64,000 nucleotides of DNA from Chaetoderma sp. LZ-2023a (GCA_034401795.1 JAVVLW010001576.1:62001-126000), one strand, 5' to 3'; positions 19,233 through 31,714 are shown, counted from the stretch's first letter. The notes: generated by a model not told the origin, from the letters alone. Numbers and translations are program-made.

Positions 19233-20150
19233 GACTGGCTCTAGAGAGACCATCAATCCCAGCATTCTCAAGTAAACCTGTGCCAGCACAAAGCGACTGG
19301 TGCACACAGTCTGAATAACAGAAATGAGTATTTTTACTCTCTCCTGAGATGGGTAAACAAACCCAATCCCCAGATCAAAGAACATGCCCAAGTAAACAAA
19401 CTTCTGGGATCGAGTCAGCACTGATTTTTTAAAGTTGATTATCCAGCCTAAATCCGTGAGTGTTTGCAAAACTATTTCCAGATTGGCTGACAAACTTTCC
19501 TGATTGCATGCTTTTAACAGCCAGTCATCTATGTAAGTGTGGACTGCTATGCTTCTCCTGTGGAGATATGCTATGATAGCAAGAACCACCCGGGTGAAGA
19601 CCCGAGGAGGCGTCGAAACACCAAAGGGAAGAACTTTGAATTTCCACTGGCGGCCCTGAAACGCGAACCTCAGTACCGTAAAAAAAATTCTTCGCAATTG
19701 GAATGTGGAAATAAGCATCTTTCAGATCTATTGACACTGTCCACATTTCGTTTTCTAACACCGCCAACACCGTTTTGATTGTTTACCTTTTGAAACTCGG
19801 TGTGTCTATGAACTTGTTCAATGGCTTGAGGTTGAGAATTGGTCTCCCCCCCCCCCCTCCAGTTCTCTTTGTTACCAGAAACACAGTTGAGTAGAAGCCT
19901 GGGCAATTTTGTGCCGGTTGAATTGCTCCTTTTTGTATAAAATTATCTCCTCGATACACAACCGTTGATCTGGATCTCTTGGTTTTGAATCCAGATTGGG
20001 ACCAGAGACAGCTGCGATGGCGGGCCTACTGCCCAGTCAGGGGGACTGAAAACCATTGCAAGACTAAGCGGTCCCAAGTTAACCACTCCCACTCTTGCAT
20101 GTGGAAGGCCAAGCGACCACCGATGGGTCCACCTAGGGATAGAGGTGAAC
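19233..20150 (-). pseudogene. Degenerate RT of copy B
   Basis: Retains SIDLKDAYFHIPI, LPFGVS and HTYIDDWLLKA but in shifted frames (breaks near 19680 and 19860). The catalytic Asp pair is still present. Confidence 0.85.
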
Positions 20151-21927
20151 TTAAGTAATGCAAAAGCGGCACTGTCTCTGGTTCAAGTAGCACTGGAGTG
20201 GCTCCTGTGGTAACCAACCCATCACGCACGGTTACCATGACCAGATCCCTGCACACCTCGGCCAGGGCCACGCACACCTCTCTGCGCAGGCTGCTGCTTG
20301 ACGGCTGCGCCGGAGGAGCCTTTGCCTCCACTCCCACCACCACGGAACAAATTGCTCCCGTAGCGCCTTCTGATTATTCACCAGAGTGAGCCTCTTGGAG
20401 GTGCTTACATCCCTCCCCTCCAAAGAGATCAGGACCCAACATAGGCGTACACAGCAACCTATTGTAGAGATCCTGTGAAGTGATCCTGTCTAGCGTGAAC
20501 GTGCGCCTTGCCCTAACACTCCTAGTGACAGCCGGTGTCATGCAATCGAGAGCCAGGTTTATCCCATCCTGGATGGCTCTCTGGACTGTGACAGGGCTCG
20601 CTTGATGCGACACAGAAGCAGTAACCACCCCCTGTAGCATGTTAGAGACATGAAAGACTGTAGAAATTGCAGCTCTCCTCTGTCACATAATGCGGTATTC
20701 GCACTGCGCAGCACGCCTGTGCATAGTGCTCCCGTGTCAGCACAGGAGTCTGGCCGCATGTCCTCGCCTAGTGCAGCATGGTCATCCACACCAGGCTTAG
20801 CCACCTCGTGGGGGTGGGGTGGGGGTGTGCGGGGGGGGGGGGGGCTTCGCCAGGAGTCTCCATTCAGCTTGATTGACGCCTCAGCCGCTGTGAACATATC
20901 AGTGACATGCTCTGCTAATGGCACAGATGGCTTTCCCACCAACCACGGGCGCTGGTTAGCCGATGGTTCCACATTGATTTCTAGTCTAACGTTTACCATC
21001 CATTCACACACCAGCCCTCATCAGTGGCCACCTGCGAGTGATCAACCAGGCGCAGGCCTTTGTCGTCCTCAACAGCACTCGCAAGCGTAACGGTGGCTGG
21101 AGCAGTGGATGCACCTGGCAAAAACATGCAGGCCCGTGAGAGCTGGCAGGGTGTCAGCCATGGCTATACCAAGAGCCTAAGCCATGGTTCGGTGGGGGTT
21201 ATAAAATCCAACACCATGGTCCGGGGCTACCGTAGCGCATCCATTGGCATGCCATGGCATGTGGGATGGGCAGGCATTGGCTCCAACCCGGGCTACCATC
21301 TCAGCCGTGAAAGCTACTCATGTGTGAGCAACACCACGGACAACATCCGTGCTCGCCGTGAAGGGCCGGATGTTCGATTCCATGGCCATGGCTCCATCAG
21401 GAAACCGACAACAGATAGTCCTCTTCTTCCTGGCCAGAAAGATTAGGCTCTGGGTCAGCAAAGAAAGCTAACCCAGACTGGCCAGGAAAAGTATCGTAAG
21501 AGGGTACGGTACCATGAGTCTGATTGGAAAACGACTATCATAGAACTCAGACTCAGAGGCGGGGGCAGACGAAGAATGCAACGAATTACCTGCAAAGCAA
21601 CTCTGGTACATTTTTGTACAGGTCCTTAATCGTCTTCTTCATCGTCCACTTAACCTAACACAGGCCTCATGTCCTTGGACATGGTTGCCTTCCTCTTACA
21701 CTTTCCACCACTTACATCCTCGCATTCATTCTTGGGATGCTTCTCCTCGTCACTCGCCCTATCCTTCGCCTGCACTTTAACAAATTCAGAGAATAAGTCG
21801 TCACTCACCATTTACAAACATCACATTTAATGATGGGACCACAAGTACTGCATCTAGTATAGATATGGGGAGCAAACTTGGGATTGAGAAATTGCCCATA
21901 GGAGCATACTCCACAACCACTAGTCTT
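20151..21927 (-). pseudogene. Degenerate Gag of copy B
   Basis: Pieces such as GPDLFGGEGCKHLQE, DGINLALDCMT and SVRARRTFTLD match the Gag of A in several frames. The zinc-ribbon segment begins at 21927 after CTTTTCAG and keeps six of seven cysteines (one is Tyr). A G-run near 20830 and an odd palindromic GCCATGG-rich stretch at 21160-21400 interrupt it. Confidence 0.75.
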
Positions 21928-22695
21928 CTGAAAAGTTATAATATATGAAGATAATGAGTTTTTTAGTCATGGGCTAAAAATTACATAACACGGAGAAACA
22001 GTATATAAATTAATTCTTAATAATAAAGTTGCTAAAGATAAAAACAACCAGCTGATACATAATGAATTGTTGATAGTAAACAAAGGGCTGATAATAATGT
22101 CATCTCTTAATAATCAAGAAAGATAATCAGTACACGATGTAGACGAATTGTATTCAACACACAAGAGCATAATCAATGGTGATGAACAAAGCGATAACCA
22201 TATGCCAACCAACAGAGAACCAGAAGAAAGATTTTGGCAGCAGATTTTAACAATATTTTCAAATAGTTTAGAATGCCATAGCTTCATAATTCTAGAGTAA
22301 CTGCATCTTTAGCACAGGCATACTACCATATCCATCGCTCTTGAGTAATCCACCATTTCATATGCCTCTCCACCATTAATAATAAAGGGACCATGGGGAA
22401 GAGAGATAAGTTACAACTCATACGGCGAGCTCTCGACTCTCTAGGCATAAACATTCCTAACAGGGGAGGGGTGAAAGGTGGGGAGGGGTGAAAGGTGGAG
22501 AGAATTTCGTCACAAATCATTTCTATATCCATTCCATGTACCTGTGGACACAAAAACAAAGTGATTAGAAATTCAAGGCGCCAATATATAATTTTATCAG
22601 TTTACAAGGCACCAAAAACGTCTAAAACGAATACCGGAAACTCATAACACTGCGAAAGACCAGCGAAATTTAGATAAAATAATAATTAAAGACAC

Positions 22696-22728
22696 CTGAT
22701 TGCTTTGTCCCTGCACTCCATCTGGCAT
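22696..22728 (-). CDS. DIRS Gag leader exon, copy B
   Basis: ATG at 22728, 11 codons (MPDGVQGQSNQ), donor AATCAG before GTGTCT. Sequence differs from A but ATG, phase and the NQ end are kept. Confidence 0.5.
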
Positions 22729-22817
22729 TCTAGCGAACTAACATCTACATAACCAAGATTTCTACAAATGTCGAGTTGAAAAGAGCAAAATTAGCTTGGA
22801 AAACTAGAAAGCATGTT

Positions 22818-23012
22818 CCGGCCATTAAATTGAGAAGAGGACGTGACAGCCTGTGCATGCGCGGAGTGGGGCTGGCATCTGCCCGGCTGTCATCTGACTC
22901 CCCGCCCAGTAGGGGCACCTAACTTGTTTAATCTGAGCTTTTATTGAGGGTAGGTAGATATTTTGGGAATATCAAAGATTGTTTGCGAGGTAAGTATACT
23001 CTTGAAGTGAAA
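22818..23012 (-). repeat. 5' inverted terminal repeat of copy B
   Basis: Ends GCGAGGTAAGTATACTC..TTGAAGTGAAAT, diverged from A but with the terminal motifs intact. Confidence 0.8.
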
Positions 23013-23169
23013 TAATGCAATTTTCAAGTACTATTCAAATGAATTCTCAAATTTAAGGCTTTTCAAGTCACATGTCAAAATTCTAGTACTTTGTTTGCAA
23101 GAACCTTTTGCTAACCTTTTAACCATCATAGGGAAAAAATGACAAATACTTTATAATGCAAGGTATATT

Positions 23170-23285
23170 CTGTTGAATATTTTGAAACTAATTTGACTGT
23201 GAGCTGTTGCTGCTATATGGCAGTGCCCAGCTGCTATATGGCAGCAACAGGTTCCAGTCGAATTAGTTTCAAAATATTCAGCAGC
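23170..23285. repeat. Palindromic repeat P1
   Basis: CTGTTGAATATTTTGAAAC at the left arm, its complement at the right, with a GGCAGCAACAGG core. One of about eight copies in this window. Confidence 0.8.
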
Positions 23286-23999
23286 TTTGCAGAATAGCTG
23301 TCTTGAAATTGAGATACTGTCATTTCAAGGGTTAAATATTGTTGACGTAGAAAGAACCAGTATTAGCCAAATTATTAACAAAATACAGATAATTTCTTAT
23401 GTATACTGTATAGTTATTTATCATTTTTAGACATTATTCATGAGAATATCGCCCATAAGCTTACCCCCTCTATACATAGGCATAAACTCGCTCTGCACAC
23501 CACAATGATATAATTATTTCATCTCCCAACACAGTAACATTATATGCATAAACTCACTCGCCACGCCACAGCAATATATAGACATAACCTCACGTCACCT
23601 CTTAACACCCCCAGAACCTTATACATAAACAGACTCCATATCCCGGCAACTAATATTAGGAATTGTTTCGTGAACAATTATTGGTTTGACAATGTAATTG
23701 ATGATCGAATAATGATTGATTATTTCAATTTCCAGTTCTGCCATTGTTGGATCGAATAATGCATCATAGATGCCTAATGACTCTTGATAACAGATATGGA
23801 ATGATATAATAATCGCCTACAAGTAGAAAAGATTATCTCTTAGAGTGTCAATTCAGGAAAAATCATTCATAGTTTACTTCAGATGGCTGTATCATTGTCG
23901 AAATAACAAATACAACCAATCATAGACTTTGGAAAACCATGATCGATGTGTTAATTGAACAATCAAACCAATCAATCATCGATCAAAACAATTGGAACA

Positions 24000-24955
24000 T
24001 TGTTACCAGCAACATAGGCATAGGTTATCCCTCTACACCTCCCCACATCACAGCAACATAGGCATAAATTAGTATTTTACATCACACGACATCCCAGCAA
24101 CATTGGCATAAATTAGCCCTCTACACTTCACCAGATCCCAGCAACATAGGCATAAATTAGCCGTCTACACTTCCCCAGATCCCAGCAACATAGGCATAAA
24201 TTAGCCCTCTACACCTACCCCACATCCCATCAACATAGGCATAAATTAGCCCTCTACACCTCCCCACATCACAGCAACATAGGCATAAATTAGCCCTCTA
24301 CACCTCCCCAGATCACAGCAACATTGGCATAAATCAGCCTGCTACACCTCCCACATCCAAGCAACATTGGCATAAATTAGCCCTCTGCACTTCTCCACAT
24401 CCCAGCGACATAGGCAGAAATTAGCATTAGCCCCACATCCCAGCAACAAAGGCATAAATTAGCCCTCAACACCTCCCCACATCCCAGCAGCATAGACATC
24501 AACTAGTACTTTACATCGTACCACACCCTAATGGTGCAGACACAAACTGCCTCTCTTCATCTCCCCACATCCCAGCAACATAGGCATAAATTGGCCCTAT
24601 ACACCTCCCAGCAACATTGGCATAAATTAGCCCTTTACACTTCACCACATCCCAGCAACATAGGCATAAATTAGCCCTCTACACCTCCCCAAATCCCAGC
24701 AACATTGGCATAAATTAGCCCTCTACACCTCCCCACATCCCAGCAATATAGGCATAAATTAGCCTTCTATACCTCCCCAAATTACAGCAATATAGGCATA
24801 AATTTGTCCTCTACACCCCCCCCCCCCCCAGCAATATAGGTATAACTTAGACCTCGCCACCTCCCCCACATCCCAGCAATATAGGCATAAATTTGTAGTA
24901 CTCTTCACCTCCTCACATCCAAGCAATTTTGTCATAAACTCGCACTCTTCACCTC
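24000..24955. repeat. 44-bp minisatellite
   Basis: About twenty imperfect units of CAGCAACATAGGCATAAATT plus AGCCCTCTACACCTCCCCACATCC. Looser copies extend to about 23450. The units abut with no unique spacers. Confidence 0.9.
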
Positions 24956-25234
24956 CCTACTCTATGAAGTTTGTATAAACTGGATCAAGTTTCTCAGTAA
25001 GGGACTAAAGAATTCACTAAATCAAATGATTTCATAAAATCACCAACCAAATATTGTATAGTCTTAAGTGAGTAGAACAGAACCAAGCCTGCAGTTGAGT
25101 GTCACTAAAACACTAAAATTACTGTAGACCCTCATGGAAGGAAGACATAGGTTATTAATCTCAAGTCAATGATAGAATAGTTTATATAAGTGTAAGATAG
25201 TATGACATGTAGCATTAAAATCGCTAGAACATAC

Positions 25235-25284
25235 TTGTCTCCTCTGTTTCTTCATCCTGGTGTTGTTGTATCCCCAGTGATATG
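25235..25284 (-). CDS. TRAPPC11: TRAPPC11-like exon 12
   Basis: A 50-nt micro-exon. The acceptor is tttacattgcag before CATATCAC and the donor is ACAA before gtatgt. It finishes the codon begun in exon 11 and reads ISLGIQQHQDEETEET with one base over; exon 13 completes a Thr. It matches the human LTAGLKPGQDANLTQK segment. DIRS D precedes it and B/A follow it. Confidence 0.82.
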
Positions 25285-25654
25285 CTGCAATGTAAACAAA
25301 CACAGATACTTAATGAGAGTGACACAAGCTTCAGCTGATCATCTGCTACTACAAGATACTGGGTCATTAGGCTTACTGGTTGAAACAGCAAGTGTCTTAG
25401 CATATCACCATTTTGTGGTACTCTATGGCAGTTATATACTAGTTAACAGATAACTGGCACTACTGATCACTTTTTTATCAGCACTCCCAACAGCTCACAA
25501 ATGATTCACTATTAACTAAATAACAAGGGAAATAACAGCAGAAATCTTCAAGGGGAAACATTAATCTCTGATAATCTATTACTAGACTATTTTTCTTCAA
25601 TTATATCGTACCACTAGCTCGCTTCATTCCATATATTAAATGTATGTGTACACT
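25285..25654. other. Intron 11 segment between exon 12 and DIRS D
   Basis: AT-rich; nothing recognised. Confidence 0.5.
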
Positions 25655-25888
25655 AAGAAAATTTACCAATTACTAGTATATCGGCTCTAAGTTCAATAAT
25701 ATTCAGAATTATAAACGGTTAGGTGCCCCTAATGGACAGGGGATGTACACAGGCATGCACATGACAGACCCCACCTACTGCGCTAGCGCATACTGGTACT
25801 TCCGTTACTAAATATTGGCTGACATAGAAGCAACTATTTAAATAACCAAAGGACCAGGCCTCCGTGGGGTGGAGAGGCCGGGATCCTC

Positions 25889-25984
25889 TTAGGGAGGTAT
25901 GTCATCTCACTCGTGAAAAAGAAATTTGGTAAATTTTCTTATTTCACATCATGAGAACATACTTACCTCCCTAACACTCTTGAT
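25889..25984. repeat. ICR of DIRS copy D
   Basis: AGGGAGGTATGTCATC to AACATACTTACCTCCC enclosing a palindrome GAAATTTGGTAAATTTTC and the junction TATTTCACATC. Confidence 0.8.
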
Positions 25985-26589
25985 AAAAACCAGAATTTGA
26001 AAGTAAATTTGGTGGGAGGGAGGCAAGATCCTGAATACTAGCCCACCCTCGAAGAGACTAGGCTTTTTGAATTTTCAAGAGATTTAAAACATCTGAAACT
26101 GTGTCTGAAAACACAACCAGGAATAGAACTTTGCATCGGATAATCGACCGATGAAGAGAGATTGATCAAAAGGCAAATGCGCTCCCCCCCCCCCCCCCCC
26201 CCCCCCCCTCCCCCACCTCTTTCTGAGGAAGGTTAGGAAAAAACACTGCTCTAAATGACTAGCACGTTCTCTAATACTTGATGAAAGTATTACTAGACAT
26301 TGGAATAAAAAAGAATTGCTTCAATTTCAAAAACTCTCTGAAAGAACCACAATTAAGAGACAATTAACCATCACCATAATAATAAAATAAAAAATGACAC
26401 TATCACCAGGACAAAAAACAAAATGGTCATATATACTGACCTCTGATGTCTTGGGCGCCGCACTCATCTCTTTCCCCACCGGATGAAGAGAATTGTACCA
26501 GCTAATAGTAGGGATACCCCACCAACAAATGTGATATTTGTAAATAGCAGAGGAGGAAAACTAATTACAAATATATACCTCTACAATAT

Positions 26590-27640
26590 TTATTTTCTGA
26601 GGACTGAGACGGCGAGTGGGTAAGAAGTGTCACGAAGGTAATGGTCGGTAAAACTTGATTCACAGTGCCATTGGGCTACTGACATAATGTCTTCAATAGA
26701 AACGCCATTAAATAATGCCGTGGAAGTTACCACACCACGGACACTATGAGTCTTGGCTCTATCTACTTGAATTCCAGTGGCTGTCTTATGACAGAATTGA
26801 ATACATTCTACTATCCATCTGGAAATAGTGTCTCTTGATGCCCTACCATGGGGTTCAATATATGACAACCATAGGGAACATGGGTCTGTCCACCAGACCC
26901 GAGTTCTTTTCTTGTACTTATTTAAAGCACGGGAAGGACACCATGCTTTAGCACCAGTATCATATCTGGTTAAGGCAGGTAAAATAATAGGTTGACCCGG
27001 ATATTTTAAAGATTGATTCTTAGTCAAGAAATCCAATCTTGGTAGAAGCTTAAGGCCTTCACCTGTAACTATATAACAGTCAGGTTCAGCAGACAAGGCA
27101 TGAAGTTCACTCCTGCATCTGGCTGATGCTGCCGCAACAAAAAATAGTTTTAAGTGTCAATAATTTTACAGATATAGCACTAAGTGGTTCAAAAGGTTTA
27201 TCACTTAAAACTTGAAGAACCAGAGAAAGACTCCATGACGGTGTCAGTGGAGGATTTCTCGGTCTGAGATTGCTCATACCTTTAATAAGAGTATTTAAAA
27301 CACTTATTTCATCACTTCCCCTCTTTGCCCAGCAAGGGATAACAGTCATTAATGCTGATTTATATCCAGCAATAGAATTAGGCTTAAGACTATAGGCATC
27401 ATACAGGTGACAGAGAAAATCAGCTACTACCTGATTTGATGCATCTCTTTGAGCACCATTCTGCAAATCTGTTGATTTTATAATTATATGCTCTGGAGGT
27501 TGATCCCCTTCTGGCTCTGGCAATGAAATTGGCTGCTTGCTCAGAAAAGCCCTCCTTAATCGCAGATTTTTTGACAACATCCATGCAGTCAATTGAAACA
27601 TTGAGAGATTGTTGTGAAGGGTCTTGCCCTGGAAGATAAT
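26590..27640 (-). pseudogene. Frameshifted tyrosine recombinase of DIRS D
   Basis: The N-terminal half (GFSEQAANFIARARRG, YNYKINRFAEWC, LLTLKTIF) and the C-terminal half (KTHSVRG, QWHCESSFTDHYLRD) are in different frames, broken near 27100-27150 where the first catalytic Arg region lies. Part of the segment around 27430 is also short relative to copy A. Confidence 0.85.
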
Positions 27641-29625
27641 ATTGTCCATCAGAGGCAGAGGAACCGGATTGCAAACCAGAACGTCCAGCAGATCCGTAAA
27701 CCATGATCAGCTTGGCCAATTCTGGGTGATCAGAAGCACTTGGCATTCCTCCTGCTTGATCTTCTGAAGAATCTTTGGAATCAGGATTGTTGGAGGGTAT
27801 GCGTATGCATACATTCCATTCCAACTGATAGCTAGTGCATCTATTGCGATAGCGCTTGGATCTGGAATCGGAGAAACGTACGTTGTCATCTTCGCATTCT
27901 TCTTCATTGTGAACAAATCTGTTGGGCTTTTCCGAATGATTGAACAGGTGATCCGCCACGCATTGATTTAGTTGCCATTCTGTAGGCAGAATACTCATCC
28001 TTCGGCTCAATGAGTCTGCTAACAGATTCAGCCTTCCCGGAATATGACCTGCTTTCAAGGTGATCATATGATCCATGCACCAGCAAAGCAGCTTCCATGT
28101 CATCATACAGACTGGGCGACCATTCTACCACTGTAGAGTTGTCTGAACGTATCATCACAAATTTCCCTCCACTTCTTTTAAGAAGTGTTCCAGGCCTAGA
28201 ATTACAGCCCGTAATTCTAGCATGTTGATATGTTCCATTGACTGTTCCAGCTTCCAAAGCCCGGATATCGTGGATTCTTCCAGGCAAGCTCCCCACCCCT
28301 CCATCGAGGCATCTGTATACACAGTTACCTGAGGGTGAGGAGGGGTTAGCATAACCCCCACCAGGAGATTCTCTGTCTCATTGCAGGTGGTGAATTAGAG
28401 GCGCCAACACTGACACTTTCGAGTCCAGTGAACCTGTACTCTGGGTCCATTGCGTCATGAGAAATAACTGGATCGGCCGCCTGCGTAAGGCGGCCTGAGG
28501 AATGAATGGTTCCAAAGAAACCATCAACCCCAGTATTCTCAAGTAACCCCGTGCCAGGACATGACGACTGTCGCACACTGACTGTATTACTGAGATGAGT
28601 CTCTGAACCCTTTACTGAGTAGGATAAACATATCCTGTCTCTAGATCGAAGAACATCCCCAGGTAAACAAACTTCTGGGATGGAGTCAGCTTTGATTTTT
28701 GGAAATTGATCACCCAGCCTAAGTCTGTGAGAGTCTTCAAAACAATCTCCAGATTGGCTGATAAACTTTACTGCGTGTGTGCCTTTAACAGCCAGTCGCC
28801 TATGTACGTGTGGACTGCTATGCTTCTCCTGCGGAGGTATGCAGTAATCGCAAGAACCACTCTGGTGAAAACCCGAGGAGCCGTGGAAATTCCGAAGGGT
28901 AACACCCTGAATTCCCACTGTCTGCCCTGGAATGCAAATCTCAGGAAGCGACGGAAACTCCTCGCTATGGGGATGTGGAAATAAGCATCCTTCAAATCTA
29001 TTGAAGCTGTCCACATTCCCCTCTCTAACCCCGCCAACACTGACCGCACAGTCTCCATCTTTAAACTGGGCGTCTCTATGAACTTGTTCAATGGCTTGAG
29101 GTTGAGAATTGGTCTCCACCCTCCGGTGTTTTTTGTCACTAAGCACACGGTTGAATAGAAGCCCGGACACTTCTGTGCCGCTGAATTGCTCCTTTTTGTA
29201 TGAGGGAGTTTATTTCCTCCTCGATACACAACCTTTGATCTGGATCTCTTGGATTTGGAGTCCAGATTGGCACCAGAGACAGTCGCGATGGTGGGCCTGT
29301 TATCCAATCGGGATGATACCTGACTGAAAGCCATCGCAAGACTAAACGGTCCTGAGTCAACCGTTCCCACTCTTGCATGTAGTCGGCCAGCGGGCCTCCC
29401 ACCGGTCCACCTAGGGAGAGAGGTGGACATAAGGAGTGCAAGAGTGGCACTGTCTCCTTTGCCAGAAACACCGGAGTGGTTCTCACCGCGGTAACCGGCC
29501 CATCAGGCACGATTACCATGACCAGATCTTCGCGCACCACGACCAGCACCACGGTGCGCGGGTGGCTGCCTGCGCCTGAGGAGCCTGCGCCCTCCTCACT
29601 GCTGGCCGAATCGCAGCCAGGTCGA
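27641..29625 (-). pseudogene. Broken RT/RNase H frame of DIRS D
   Basis: Carries GGWRPILNLKPLNKFIE, SIDLKDAYFHIPI and VYTDASMEGWGA but the active site reads HTYIGDWLLKA, so the first catalytic Asp is Gly. Stops and shifts follow near 28768, 28620 and 28130. Confidence 0.87.
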
Positions 29626-29967
29626 TGTGCAGGAAGTTGAAACACCTGTGCCCGGCAACATGCATAAGGTATCAGATCTTTCAGTCCTGTGCATCTCACT
29701 CACTAGCTCAACCTTGAAGGCCTTGAGCTCACCCTTCCCAGGGGCCTTCTTCTTACCCTCCTTCTTTGCCTTCTTGCCCTCCTCAACCATCAGCTTAACC
29801 TGTAAAGCAAAGAATTCAGAGGTTAGATCCCCCCTCCCCCCCCCCCCCCCCCCCCGCCCCTCTTTACAAATGACACATTTTCTAGACAGCTTACAAACTG
29901 TACAAAGATGGCAAGGGTGGGGGAAGAATCTAGCCTTCATGGGCTTGAAGCATGACGGACATGACTT
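29626..29967 (-). pseudogene. Gag remnant of DIRS D with zinc-ribbon exon
   Basis: Begins at an acceptor-like CCTTCCCTTTTCAG. SCPSCFKPMKARFFPHPC and CHLCTVCKLSRKCVIC keep the seven-cysteine spacing of copy A exactly. A G-run and a Lys-rich stretch follow, then the frame drifts; most of Gag is deleted before the RT. Confidence 0.75.
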
Positions 29968-30902
29968 CTGAAAGGGAAGGCATACGAAGACAATGAGTAT
30001 TATAGTTTGCAAAACCTTGTTATTTGACTATTAGTACAAAACAAGAACAAACTCGAGAGAACCCACCCACTTATTACAGACAACCCTGATGGGACAGCTG
30101 ACTTCTCTTGTTAATAATAACAAATCACAACCATGATCTCAAATTAAGAATGAGAAAAAATTATTGACTATCTAGATATCTCTCCACATTCATAATAAAG
30201 GGTGATAAAAACATCAAAAATATTTCTCTAAACTATAGATTATGACATCAAGGAAAGAGTAAAAACTCTGGTTGATTATGACATCAAACCTCAATGCAAC
30301 AGCTCCTTCAAGGAGAGGGGACATCAGAAATGAATGCAAGAAATATCTAGTGACTAGACATTCATTACTCCCGAATAATATAATATTAAATTATATATAT
30401 TCGAGAACCCTAGCACATACAAGAGAGAATACAGTGCAATAACAAAATGGCAGCAGAAATTTGTGAATATTTTCAAATAATTATGTGCCATAACTAATAA
30501 ACTCCCTTAGCCTGAGCACAGGCAAAACCATCCTCTTGTGAAGGAGAACACGTCCATCCATCTGCCGAGACTCTTCTTTCTGAAGAACTGATGAGGGGGA
30601 TGGGACAAAAGGAAGGAGATATTTCTTTTATTTATTTACTATATCTCCAACCCTTAGACATATCACAATGATAAGTAAAAAAAGAGACGTGAACAACCTT
30701 TGAGGGAAGAACAGGAACCCTTACACATCCATAAGTTGAACCTGTGAACACAAAGCACAAGGGATTAATAGCCCTAGGCGCTGGGAGAAATTTAACAAGG
30801 CTTCCCAGCGCCTGAAATTGCGGTAACGTCAAAACGGCCGTGAACGAAAACCGGTAACATATAAAAGTTACAAGTCTAAATTAATAAATGGAACAATATC
30901 AC

Positions 30903-30950
30903 CGTAACAGATGATGAGGAAGCTTCCTCTGCAGACTTTGAATCAGCCAT
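30903..30950 (-). CDS. DIRS Gag leader exon, copy D
   Basis: ATG at 30950, 16 codons (MADSKSAEEASSSSVT), donor GTTACG before GTGATA, phase 0. The sequence differs from A and C but position, ATG and phase match. Confidence 0.45.
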
Positions 30951-31017
30951 TAATCCAAATACAAATATTAAAAATTCTCAAAAAGAGACTGGGAAAGTTT
31001 TCCACATATAGCTTGTC

Positions 31018-31211
31018 AGCCAATATATTAGAAAACAGAAGTACCAGTACGCGCATGCGCAGTAGGTGGGGTCTGTCATGGGCATGCCTGTGTACATCCC
31101 CTGCCCATTAGGGTCACCTAACCTTTTATAATTCAGAATATTATTGAACTTAGAGCCGATATACTAGTATCTCTAGTGTTAGGGAGGTAAGTATGTTCTC
31201 AAAATGTGAAA
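31018..31211 (-). repeat. 5' inverted terminal repeat of DIRS D
   Basis: Contains GTTAGGGAGGTAAGTATG near the end; inverted match to 25674-25815. Confidence 0.8.
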
Positions 31212-31303
31212 ATTATAAAACCTTATTATATAGACATATTGATGATCGCAACTAATACAAAACTCTTGTTTAAACCTTTTTAAAAATTCACTTTTGTACG
31301 TAC

Positions 31304-31429
31304 ATGACTTCTGTAATATTTGCTTCTTCACGATTGGTGACAGACATGGTAATGGGATAGACCTCATTTAGCAGACTAGGTGGGTTATGTTGCATCTGGA
31401 CTACTACATTCGCAGACCGATGAGTAATG
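31304..31429 (-). CDS. TRAPPC11: TRAPPC11-like exon 11
   Basis: 126 nt. The acceptor is ctttttatag before CATTACTC and the donor is GTCAT before gtacgt. It reads ITHRSANVVVQMQHNPPSL then LNEVYPITMSVTNREEA and matches the human [20 protein letters not shown] segment. Phases fit exons 10 and 12 (Ser and Ile codons split across the junctions). DIRS D ends 93 bp past the donor. Confidence 0.87.
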
Positions 31430-31639
31430 CTATAAAAAGTACACATAATGAAATATGCATTCAAAGGCAACTACATGAAGCATGTACATTTATAATGCAG
31501 AGTACAGAGTGCAAAAACAACATGAGCACATACATGATAGTCATGATGGATGCTGCTTGTCAAAAATGTCAACATTGACAACCAGCTGAGACTGACAGAC
31601 CAATATACAGATTGCTGCTGCAGCTTTCTTATAATGAAC

Positions 31640-31714
<75 letters not shown>

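Larger units (their letters stand above)
19233..23012 (-). mobile_element. DIRS family 1 copy B, right (5') arm
   Basis: Continues the RT of copy B exactly where the left arm stopped, then degenerate Gag, zinc-ribbon exon, leader exon and 5' terminal repeat (22818-23012, ending TTGAAGTGAAAT). Frameshifts, a G-rich run and a low-complexity region at 21130-21400 mark it as old. Confidence 0.87.
23013..25234. other. Intron 12 segment with a hairpin repeat and a minisatellite
   Basis: No gene seen. Contains a palindromic repeat (23170-23285) and a 44-bp minisatellite (24000-24955), described separately. Confidence 0.7.
25655..31211 (-). mobile_element. DIRS family 1 copy D, degenerate
   Basis: About 5.6 kb, diverged from A and C. 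It keeps a 5' terminal repeat (31018-31211), an ICR (25889-25984), RT and recombinase remnants and the Gag zinc exon and leader exon. Most of the Gag middle is deleted, and the outer part of the 3' repeat has lost the segment between the hairpin and the TACTAG region. Long C-runs at 26187-26216 and 29827-29856. Confidence 0.88.

Noticed and set aside
23544-23759. 71-codon plus-strand frame
   Set aside because: It lies over degenerate minisatellite units and has no domain.
24000-24955. Regular repeats that could suggest a CRISPR array
   Set aside because: Units are directly adjacent without unique spacers, vary in length, and lie in a eukaryotic intron.
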